Positions 33,455 through 40,324 of a DNA stretch of 63,342 nt are shown one piece after another. How positions within the stretch are numbered: the stretch's first letter is position 1; every line of letters starts with the position of its first letter. A program made the translations under genes and the position numbers. The DNA is from JAVJSD01 sp040219575 (GTDB taxonomy: Bacteria > Planctomycetota > Planctomycetia > Pirellulales > Pirellulaceae). Under the pieces are notes generated by a model. The model had not been told where the DNA came from. It worked only from the letters and a program-made list of their open reading frames with translations, and made no database searches. Location: contig JAVJSD010000139.1 in the NCBI GenBank assembly GCA_040219575.1, positions 1-63,342 on the forward strand, read 5' to 3'.

Positions 33455-34798
33455 ATGAACCTTCCCGAAATCCGCACGACGCTTCCCGGCCCGCGGGCCA
33501 AGCAGATGATCGCAGCCGACGAGCGCTGCACGTCGCCTTCGTACACCCGCGTCTATCCGCTGGCGGTCGCCCGGGGTGAGGGCATGATGCTGGAGGATGT
33601 CGACGGGAATCGGTTTCTCGATTTCACGGCGGGGATCGCGGTTTGTTCGACGGGACACTGTCATCCGCGGCTGGTCGAGGCGATTCAGAAGCAGGCCGGT
33701 CGACTGCTGCACATGTCGAGCACCGACTTCTACAACCAGCCGCAGACCGACCTGGCGGCCAAGCTGGCGGCGATTACTCCCGGCGACGAGCCGAAGCGCG
33801 TGTTCTTCACCAACTCGGGGGCCGAGGCGGTCGAGGCGGCCATGAAGCTGGCCCGCTACCACACCGGCCGGCGACGGATTCTGGCCTTCACCGGCGCCTT
33901 CCACGGCCGCACGATGGGGGCGCTCTCGCTCACCGCCAGCAAGGCGGTCCAGCGGCGCGGCTTCGGACCGCTGGTGCCGGACGTCTCGCACGTGCACTAC
34001 CCGAATCCCTACCGCGGCGGCGAGTCGGCGGTCGACAACACGCTACGGCAAATTGAAACGCTGTTCCGCAGCACCGCGCCGCCCGAAGAGTTCGCCGCCG
34101 TGTTCGTCGAACCGATCCAGGGCGAGGGGGGCTACATCGTGCCGCCGCCCGACTTCCATCGCCGGCTCAGGGCGCTCACCGAGGAGCACGGCATCCTGTA
34201 CGTGGCCGACGAGGTGCAGGCCGGCATGGGCCGCACTGGGAAGATGTTCGCCCTGGAGCACTTCGGCGTGACGGCCGACATCGTCTGCCTGGCCAAGGGG
34301 ATCGCCTCCGGGATGCCGCTGGGGGCGATGGTGGCCCGCGAGGACGTGATGGACTGGCCGCCCGGTTCGCACGCCAGCACCTACGGCGGCAATCCGGTCG
34401 CCTGCGCGGCGGCGCTGGAGACAATCGCCCTGCTGGAGGAGTCGCTGGCGGAGAACGCCGCCCGGCAGGGGGTGTATCTCGTCGAACAACTCCGCCAATT
34501 GCAGACGCGGCACGCCCTGATCGGCGACGTGCGCGGGATGGGGCTGATGGTCGGCATGGAGTTGGTCCGCGATCGAAGCCGGAAGATGCCCGCCGTCGAA
34601 GAGAAGGCCGCCCTGATTCAGGCCTGCTTCCGCCGCGGCCTGCTGCTGTTGGGCTGCGGCGAGAGCACGGTCCGCTTCTGCCCGCCGCTGATCGTCGAGG
34701 CCGGTCACATCGACACGGCGATCGGAATCCTCGACGACGCGCTGGCCGAAGTCGAAGCCCACCGCGACGTGGTGCGGATGGAAACCAAGATCAGTTGA
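33455..34798 (+). CDS. Class III aminotransferase (acetylornithine/GABA/lysine type)
   Basis: This 447-residue PLP enzyme has 'FLDFTAGIAVCSTGHCHP', 'VFFTNSGAEAVEAAMKLAR', 'FTGAFHGRTMGALSLTASK', 'LYVADEVQAGMGRTGKMFA' (PLP-contacting D) and 'IVCLAKGIASGMPLGA' with the Schiff-base Lys. It resembles 4-aminobutyrate, 5-aminovalerate and lysine 6-aminotransferases; the exact substrate cannot be read. The neighbouring HglS-like gene suggests amino-acid catabolism leading to 2-oxo acids. ATG 33455 follows 'aggag', directly after a leader hairpin repeat that may affect its expression. Confidence 0.93.
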   Translation: MNLPEIRTTLPGPRAKQMIAADERCTSPSYTRVYPLAVARGEGMMLEDVDGNRFLDFTAGIAVCSTGHCHPRLVEAIQKQAGRLLHMSSTDFYNQPQTDLAAKLAAITPGDEPKRVFFTNSGAEAVEAAMKLARYHTGRRRILAFTGAFHGRTMGALSLTASKAVQRRGFGPLVPDVSHVHYPNPYRGGESAVDNTLRQIETLFRSTAPPEEFAAVFVEPIQGEGGYIVPPPDFHRRLRALTEEHGILYVADEVQAGMGRTGKMFALEHFGVTADIVCLAKGIASGMPLGAMVAREDVMDWPPGSHASTYGGNPVACAAALETIALLEESLAENAARQGVYLVEQLRQLQTRHALIGDVRGMGLMVGMELVRDRSRKMPAVEEKAALIQACFRRGLLLLGCGESTVRFCPPLIVEAGHIDTAIGILDDALAEVEAHRDVVRMETKIS

Positions 34799-35101
34799 TC
34801 TTCGTTCGTCCGACGGACGTCCCCCCGTCGACGTCCCCGCCCGTCGAGCGCGCGTTCCCCTTCCAACACGGCGCCACCCTCGCGCCGCGCCGAAGTCGCT
34901 GGATCGTTCAGGTGAATCGCCACGCTTTCGCTTACGACTTACAACGATGTCGACAACGATGTCCGTCGAAAAGCCATGGCGGCCAATCTCACGCCGTTTC
35001 AATCTCACGCCGTTCGTTGCTGGAGGTTGCGTCGCGTCGTACAATCGGTGCGTTGGCCAACCAACTTCGCACAACATCGCAATGCACCGAGGAACTCCGT
35101 C
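34799..35101. other. Intergenic gap before the DUF1080 gene
   Basis: This 303-bp gap starts right after the aminotransferase stop with the CG-rich 'gtccgacggacgtccccccg', related to the palindrome at 30506. No gene, terminator or promoter can be supported in the rest. Confidence 0.4.
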
Positions 35102-35797
35102 ATGAACACCGCGCTGGTCGTCCGTCTGCTCGTCGTCACGCTGCTCTTGTTCAGCTTCTCGCAAGTCCACGCCGAAGAGCAGCCGCTCAACGTGCCGCCC
35201 GAAGGCTTCACCGCCCTGTTCAACGGCAAGGACCTGACCGGCTGGAAGGGGCTGGTGAAGAGCCCGCCGGCGCGGGCCAAGATGAGCAACGAGGAACTGG
35301 CGAAGGAGCAGGCCGCCGCCGATGAAGCGATGCGCGAGCACTGGTCGGTCGAGGACGGCGTGCTGGTGTTCGACGGCAAGGGGAAGAGCCTCTGCTCGGC
35401 CAAGGACTACGGCGACTTTGAGTTGTACGTCGATTGGAAGATCAAGCCCAAGGGCGACAGCGGCATCTATCTCCGCGGCACGCCGCAGGTGCAGATCTGG
35501 GACACCGCCGACAACCCCGTCGGATCCGGCGGATTGTTCAACAATAAGAAGCATCCCAGCAAACCGCTGAAGGCGGCCGATAAACCGGTCGGCCAATGGA
35601 ACACGTTCCGCATCCGCATGGTGGGAGAGAAGGTGTCGGTCTGGCTCAACGGCGAACTGGTCGTCGACGACACCGTGCTGGAGAACTACTGGGAGCGCGA
35701 CAAGCCGATCTATCCCACCGGTTCGATCGAACTGCAGAACCACGGCAACACGCTCTACTTCCGCAACGTCTTCGTTCGCGAGCTCGACACCAAGTAG
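35102..35797 (+). CDS. Secreted DUF1080 (3-keto-disaccharide hydrolase-like) protein
   Basis: The protein has 231 residues with a signal peptide ending near 'VHA-EEQ' (residue 24). The DUF1080 concanavalin-like fold follows: 'GFTALFNGKDLTGWKG', 'EDGVLVFDGKG', 'GDFELYVDWKIKPKGDSGIYLRG', 'QWNTFRIRMVGEKVSVWLNGELV' and 'GSIELQNHGNTLYFRNVFVREL'. Members of this family hydrolyse 3-keto-glycosides; in planctomycetes it is strongly expanded. Its TAG stop codon is the start of the following 'gtagggcgggc' repeat. A transmembrane anchor is absent, so the periplasm is its likely location. Confidence 0.93.
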   Translation: MNTALVVRLLVVTLLLFSFSQVHAEEQPLNVPPEGFTALFNGKDLTGWKGLVKSPPARAKMSNEELAKEQAAADEAMREHWSVEDGVLVFDGKGKSLCSAKDYGDFELYVDWKIKPKGDSGIYLRGTPQVQIWDTADNPVGSGGLFNNKKHPSKPLKAADKPVGQWNTFRIRMVGEKVSVWLNGELVVDDTVLENYWERDKPIYPTGSIELQNHGNTLYFRNVFVRELDTK

Positions 35798-35954
35798 GGC
35801 GGGCATCCTGCCTGCCATGGCAGCCTGGAAGGCCGCCCTACGACCGCAAAGTAGGACAGGCATCCTGCCTGTCGGAGTAGTTTGGGAGACTACGTACGGA
35901 CCGGAAGTTTTACGGGCATGCTGATTATCCGGACAGCCTGGAAGGCTATCCCAC
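35794..35954. repeat. Compound hairpin repeat between DUF1080 and AtuA-like genes
   Basis: The first unit, 'gtagggcgggcatcctgcc' with inverse '..ggccgccctac', starts on the DUF1080 stop codon. A second, 'gtaggacaggcatcctgcc' at 35851, pairs with 'ggacagcctggaaggctat' at 35931, which ends 8 bp before the AtuA-like ATG. Both belong to the 33375-33443 family. Confidence 0.8.
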
Positions 35955-35962
35955 GGAACACG

Positions 35963-36322
35963 ATGAACGCCGCCACCGAGACCATCACCTTGGGCCAGAT
36001 CGCCTCGGCCCGTAGCGGCGATAAGGGAAACCACGCCAACCTGGGCGTGGTGGCGTACACGGCGGCGGGGTACGAGCACTTGCTGCAAGTCCTCACCGAG
36101 GAGCGCGTGGCTGAATTCTTCGCCGGCCTGGGGGCGACGCGCGTCGAGCGATTCGAACTGCCCAAGGTGGGGGCGCTCAACTTTCTGCTGTACAATGCGC
36201 TGGCCGGCGGCGCCAGTCGCTCGTTGCGGATCGATACGCAGGGCAAACTGCTCGGCACGGCCGCGCTCGAGATGGAATTGCCCCGTCCGGCGAATCTCGA
36301 CGCCATGCTTCCCCCCTCCTGA
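35963..36322 (+). CDS. Stand-alone AtuA C-terminal (ferredoxin-like) domain protein
   Basis: This 119-residue protein matches the C-terminal domain of AtuA/DUF1446 proteins: 'ARSGDKGNHANLGVVAY', 'LTEERVAEFFAGL', 'RFELPKVGALNFLLYNALAGGASRSLRIDTQGK'-type conserved string, then 'LEMEL'. In Pseudomonas AtuA takes part in acyclic terpene (citronellol/geranyl-CoA) breakdown, but its own reaction is not established. The large N-terminal DUF1446 domain is missing and no gene for it lies nearby. The enoyl-CoA hydratase gene follows after 27 bp, so the two are probably one transcript and act in an acyl-CoA pathway. Confidence 0.85.
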   Translation: MNAATETITLGQIASARSGDKGNHANLGVVAYTAAGYEHLLQVLTEERVAEFFAGLGATRVERFELPKVGALNFLLYNALAGGASRSLRIDTQGKLLGTAALEMELPRPANLDAMLPPS

Positions 36323-36349
36323 TGCGCCGCGAGGCCGGTTTTGATCGCC

Positions 36350-37135
36350 ATGGCAGGTCCCGTCGTTCAAGTCAAACTGCATCCGCCGGGCGGCAGCATC
36401 ATTCTCAACCGCCCCGAGAAGCGCAACGCCCTCACGCGGCAGGTGATGGCCGAGTTGATTCAGGCGCTGAGCGACCTGCATCAACAACGCAATGTGCGGG
36501 CGGTCGTGCTGACCGGCGCGGGAACCGCCTTCTGCGCCGGGATGGACCTCTCCGAGATGCGGGAGACCGCCAAGAGCGACAACGCCCTCTCGATGTGGCA
36601 CGAAGACGCCGTGCAATACCGCGAGCTGATCGAAACCATGTTGCGGTTTCCCAAGCCAATCATCGCCGCCGTCAATGGACCGGCGGTGGCGGGTGGCGCG
36701 GGACTGGTTCTGGCCAGCGACATCGTGGTGGCCACGCCCGAGGCCCGCTTCGGCCTGCCCGAACCGCGCCGCGGAATCGTGGCGGGGCTGGTCGCGCCGC
36801 TGTTGGCGTTCCGCGTGGGGGGAGGCTATGCGGCCCGCCTGCTGCTGCTGGCAGACCTGATTTCGGCCGACGAGGCCCTGCGCATGGGGCTGTACCACGA
36901 ACTCGCCGCCGAGAACGTCGTTTGGGCCCGCGCCAACGAATTGGCCGCACAAGTGGCGATGAGCGCCGCGGAATCGATTCAACTCACCAAGCGGATGCTG
37001 AACGAGACAATCGGCGAGCACCTCGAAACCCTGCTGGGGGCGGGTGCGGCGGCCAGTGCGACCGCCCGCACGACCGAAGCCGCGGCGGAGGGTTTGGCGG
37101 CGTTTCTCGAAAAACGCCAGCCGAAGTGGCCGTAA
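36350..37135 (+). CDS. Enoyl-CoA hydratase/isomerase family protein (methylglutaconyl-CoA hydratase-like)
   Basis: The 261-residue crotonase has 'RPEKRNALTRQVMAEL' (CoA binding), 'GAGTAFCAGMDLSEM' (first oxyanion-hole peptide) and 'AAVNGPAVAGGAGLVLASDIVVA' (second). Of the two catalytic Glu of classical enoyl-CoA hydratase, the one in 'FGLPEPRRG' is present, while the one that follows the GGG turn is replaced ('GGAGL'). This pattern is usual in methylglutaconyl-CoA hydratase and other specialised crotonases. Leucine or isoprenoid breakdown would fit the AtuA-like partner. ATG 36350 is preferred over a TTG three codons upstream. Confidence 0.88.
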   Translation: MAGPVVQVKLHPPGGSIILNRPEKRNALTRQVMAELIQALSDLHQQRNVRAVVLTGAGTAFCAGMDLSEMRETAKSDNALSMWHEDAVQYRELIETMLRFPKPIIAAVNGPAVAGGAGLVLASDIVVATPEARFGLPEPRRGIVAGLVAPLLAFRVGGGYAARLLLLADLISADEALRMGLYHELAAENVVWARANELAAQVAMSAAESIQLTKRMLNETIGEHLETLLGAGAAASATARTTEAAAEGLAAFLEKRQPKWP

Positions 37136-37169
37136 TCGCCTAATCGGGGGAATTCGCCAGCGGCTGTCG

Positions 37170-37250
37170 TCAGTCGGTTTCCGGCAGTTCGGGCAGTTGG
37201 TCGTGGGGGAGATCTTTGTCGATGGTGGTCGCGTGCTTGTCGTACGACAT
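37170..37250 (-). CDS. Candidate 26-residue acidic peptide gene
   Basis: A short frame encodes a peptide that starts 'MSYDKHATTIDKDLP' and ends 'LPELPETD'. It has a clear 'GGAG' seven bases before the ATG and a TGA stop, and stands opposite to the flanking genes in a gap that otherwise has none. Composition is acidic with a Pro/Leu/Glu C-terminus; no signal peptide or membrane segment. It could be a small regulator or a peptide precursor, but no modifying enzyme is adjacent. Being so short, chance cannot be excluded. Confidence 0.4.
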   Translation of the reverse strand: MSYDKHATTIDKDLPHDQLPELPETD

Positions 37251-37572
37251 GATTCAACTCCAGGGCAGGTCGGTGGGGGGTGTTGTTGGAACTCGCAATC
37301 GCTCCACGTTTCGCCCGACATGAGGGAAATGGCGGATTTTCCTGCGAGCTTTCAGGCCTTGGACAGCGATTGGCCTCAGCAGGTTCGGGGCCAAGGGTAC
37401 TTCTTACTTTCGGCGGAATCGGGCCGCCGGTGTTACGACAATTTGCAACGGCCCGATAGCTTCGCGCCGTAGGACGCCCTCCGCCGCACGCCCCCTGCCA
37501 GGTTGAACACCTGCCCTGCGGGGAGTTATCGTGCCCGGCTCTGCTTTCTTGCTCGCTGGTAGGGAGTTCATC
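37251..37572. other. Intergenic region upstream of tsaB
   Basis: The 322 bp between the candidate peptide gene and tsaB contain open frames in several phases with no recognisable protein. The tsaB Shine-Dalgarno 'ggtagggag' lies just before its GTG. No repeat family of the kind seen in other gaps is present. Confidence 0.4.
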
Positions 37573-38253
37573 GTGCGCATCCTGGCCCTGGAAACTTCGT
37601 CGCGGTCGGCGGCGGCCGCCCTGCTGGAAGACGAACGCCTCGTGGCCTGCGACGTTTTGTCGTCCCACGCGGGAACCGCCGCCGGCCTGGCCCCGCTGAT
37701 CGCCCGTTTGCTCGCCTCGACCGGATGGGTGATGTCCGACATCGAGTTGATCGCCGTTCCCGTCGGTCCCGGTTCGTTCACCGGCCTGCGCGTCGGCGTG
37801 ACCACCGCCAAGACGCTGGCGTACGCCCTGTCGTGCGAGGTGCTGGGGCTCGACACGCTGGAGGTGATCGCCGCCCAGGCGCCCGACTCGTGCCAGGAGG
37901 TGTGGGCCGTGATCGACGCCCAGCGGCAGCAACTCTTCTGCGGCCGCTTCGAGCGGACTGGCTCGGGCGAATGGCAGTCGAGCGAGCCCGCCGCCATCCT
38001 CGACAACGCCGCTTTCCTCGTATCGCTGCGCGACGGCCAGTCGGTGACGGGTCCCGGCTTAAGACGAATTCGCACCGCATTGCCCCCGAATGTCGTCGTG
38101 GTCGCGGAAGACTCTTGGTCGCCCCGGGCCGAAACGGTCGGCCGCCTCGCGCTGTCGCACTATCGCGCCGGTCGTCGCGACGACTTCTGGAAACTCGCGC
38201 CGCGCTACTACCGCCAGAGCGCCGCCGAGGAAAAGGCTGCCGGGCGAAAGTGA
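37573..38253 (+). CDS. tsaB: TsaB, tRNA threonylcarbamoyladenosine biosynthesis protein
   Basis: TsaB partners TsaD in making the t6A modification of ANN-decoding tRNAs. The 226-residue protein starts 'VRILALETSSRSAAAALLEDE', has 'LIAVPVGPGSFTGLRVGVTTAKTLAYAL' (the GPGSFTGLR signature of the ASKHA fold) and 'AVIDAQRQQLFCGRF'. GTG at 37573 is chosen because the family begins exactly at 'ILALETS' and 'GGGAG' precedes it. The last codons, GRK and the TGA, run into the (GTGAAAA) repeat arm at 38246, so the C-terminus may have been set by that repeat. Confidence 0.94.
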   Translation: MRILALETSSRSAAAALLEDERLVACDVLSSHAGTAAGLAPLIARLLASTGWVMSDIELIAVPVGPGSFTGLRVGVTTAKTLAYALSCEVLGLDTLEVIAAQAPDSCQEVWAVIDAQRQQLFCGRFERTGSGEWQSSEPAAILDNAAFLVSLRDGQSVTGPGLRRIRTALPPNVVVVAEDSWSPRAETVGRLALSHYRAGRRDDFWKLAPRYYRQSAAEEKAAGRK

Positions 38254-38632
38254 AAAGTGAAAAGTGAAAAGGTAAAAGGTAAAAGGTAAAAGGTAAAAGT
38301 GAAGGCGCGCACGAGCCGCTGGGTTTACCCCAGCGCCTCGCGGCGGTGGGAAGTGAATCCCCACACGCGGTCAATTTGCAGGTGTCGGCGGCGCCGGGCT
38401 CGATTCACCGTGGTTGGCAAGCGAAGCGATGCACGTCGGCCTGGGTTTTCCAACTTCCGTCTTCGAATTTTTCTAATGCGCAATGCGCCGGCCAAACCAC
38501 CGCGACGTGCTTGATGGCCGAACAAGTGAATTCGCTACACACCGCCGCGAAGCGCTGGGATAAACCCAGCGGCTCCCGCGTCTACCTTTTCACTTTTACC
38601 TTTTCACTTTTACCTTTTACCTTTTCACTTCT
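38246..38632. repeat. Large inverted repeat built on (GTGAAAAG/GGTAAAA) units between convergent genes
   Basis: The left arm (38246-38350) has GTGAAAA and GGTAAAA units, then 'gagccgctgggtttacccca'. The right arm (38550-38632) is its inverse, with '..taaacccagcggctc' and then TTTTCAC and TTTTACC units. About 100 bp per arm surround about 200 bp with no gene. The stop codons of both convergent genes lie inside the outer ends of the arms. Confidence 0.85.
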
Positions 38633-40010
38633 TCCTTCCCCGCGCCACCCGGTGGTGCTTCTCCTCCACGGTCAACATGCCCCAATCGAGCGACTCGTCC
38701 TGCCGGTACTCCTTGCCGAGCGTGAGCGCGGTGAGCGCCTTGGCCATTTCGAAACCGAGATAAAAGGCGTGGCCGGCGTCGAGGTTGTTGGGATCGCTGG
38801 CTTGTAGCTTTTCGAACAGCTTGAAGGGATCGGCGTCGCTCAGCCGCAGGCCGGCCGAGAGCAGTTCGATCCGCCCCCGCTCGGCGAACAGGCGGTAGTT
38901 GTTGTCGCGAATCTGATCGGCCAGTTCGTCGAGTTCCTGATCGGTGAGCGAGGGGACCTTGCCGTCGCGGAGCATCACCAGCCGCGGCTCCAAATGCTTG
39001 GGCGGCGTGCGATGCAGCCACGCGTAGTGCACCAACCGCCGGGCCAGGTCGCACTCGCGAACGCTGCCGCGGGCCCAGTTGATCACCTGCGTGGTGAGCA
39101 CGCTGCGGATGCCCTGCTCCTGGCAAAAGCCCAGCAGCAACACGTTCACGCCGGCCGAATCGACGTCGGTCAGCTCCGTCAGGTTGCCGACGCCCATCAT
39201 CATCTCCACATCCGGGTAGCGCCGACGAACTTCGAGATACCGCCCAAGACTCGCCGCGAAGCCGCAGCCGATGGGCTCCAGGATGGCGTCGATCCGCAGC
39301 GGGATGTTGCGTGCCGCAAGATGTTCGATGGTCTCGTCGATGCCGCCCAGTGTGGGAATGTCGTCGGGAATGACCACCACCTCGCAGCCCCAATCGAGCG
39401 CGGCGTCGCGATTCGACGCATTGACCGACAGCACCAGCTCCGCCCCGGCCCGCACCGCCGGTTCAATCTCGCGCGGGTTGAGGCTGTCGATCGAGACGCG
39501 ATGCCCGGCGTCGCGCAACGCGCGAACGCACTCGCCCACGCCGCTCCAGGCGTCGCCCGGATCGCAGCCGACGTCGATCACATTCGCGCCGGAGTCGGCC
39601 AACCGCCGCGCCTCGGCCAGGATGTCGTCGAGCGGCAGCCGCGGGGCGTGGTTGATCTCGGCCAGGATTTCGATGTCATACGCCCCGTAGTCGTCGTCGC
39701 GCGCCGCGCCGCGGCCGAAGTGTTCGGGCAACCGCCGCAGGTCGCGCGGCCCAAGTTGCACCGGCACCCCGGCCGCCTCGCGCACGGCCGTCAGATCGCC
39801 GTCGCAGTAGCCGGGCAACAGCACCATGGTGGCGGCGGGGGGCACGGCGATTCGCCTGGCGATCCAGTCGGGCGACATCAGCGCGGCGACCGTGATCGGC
39901 AGCACGCCGATCGTGTACTCAAAGCCCACCTGCGGCGCGAGCGCCTCGACGACGCGCCGCAAGGCGTGCTCGGCCAGTTTGCCCGTTACGAAGTGAATGT
40001 TTTCCGGCAT
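38625..40010 (-). CDS. Dihydropteroate synthase-like protein (tetrahydromethanopterin-type, DUF6513-like N-terminus)
   Basis: The 461-residue protein matches the dihydropteroate synthase-related family found in archaea, methylotrophs and planctomycetes. Residues 1-130 form an N-terminal domain ('FVTGKLAEHALRRVVEAL'). A DHPS-like TIM barrel follows: 'ILAEINHAPRLPLDDILAEARRLADSGANVIDVGCDPG', 'HRVSIDSLNPREIEPAVRAGAELVLSVN' and 'MMMGVGNLTELTDVDSAG'. In Methylobacterium a homologue sits among genes for tetrahydromethanopterin-linked C1 transfer, so a role in that cofactor's synthesis is likely, but the reaction is not proven. ATG 40010 fits the family start. Confidence 0.87.
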   Translation of the reverse strand: MPENIHFVTGKLAEHALRRVVEALAPQVGFEYTIGVLPITVAALMSPDWIARRIAVPPAATMVLLPGYCDGDLTAVREAAGVPVQLGPRDLRRLPEHFGRGAARDDDYGAYDIEILAEINHAPRLPLDDILAEARRLADSGANVIDVGCDPGDAWSGVGECVRALRDAGHRVSIDSLNPREIEPAVRAGAELVLSVNASNRDAALDWGCEVVVIPDDIPTLGGIDETIEHLAARNIPLRIDAILEPIGCGFAASLGRYLEVRRRYPDVEMMMGVGNLTELTDVDSAGVNVLLLGFCQEQGIRSVLTTQVINWARGSVRECDLARRLVHYAWLHRTPPKHLEPRLVMLRDGKVPSLTDQELDELADQIRDNNYRLFAERGRIELLSAGLRLSDADPFKLFEKLQASDPNNLDAGHAFYLGFEMAKALTALTLGKEYRQDESLDWGMLTVEEKHHRVARGRKK

Positions 40011-40324
40011 GCAATGTTGGGCTTTGCGTAAAGCTCGTCGTGGTAGCGGCCCGACTTCCGATCTTCGCCGATTCTGGGAACGCTGGCGAGTTCCGTTAGA
40101 AAAAAGCAGGGCGTCACGGCGGTGATTCCGGCCGTCCCCGCAGGTGGTGAATCCCACCCTGATTCACCGCCCCAGGGGCGCCGCCCGTACCGTGCCCGAG
40201 GTTGACGGTGAATTGCGTGGCGAATGGAGGGCAATTGCATCAGAAACCGTTTATTCATCTGAGGGATTTCGCTAGAATCAAGGCTCATCCCGCCCCCAGG
40301 TTCCTTCCCGCAAGCGCGCACGCC
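40011..40324. other. Divergent intergenic region
   Basis: This 314-bp gap should hold the promoters of the DHPS-like gene and of the DUF1549/DUF1553 operon. Near 40117-40172 'ggcggtgattc' and 'gattcaccgcc' form an imperfect hairpin. No other feature is visible. Confidence 0.45.

Noticed and set aside
34043..37321. Minus-strand open frame of 1092 codons
   Set aside because: It runs across the aminotransferase, DUF1080, AtuA-like and crotonase genes, all with well-supported families on the plus strand. Only the separate short frame at 37170-37250, in another phase, was kept as a candidate.
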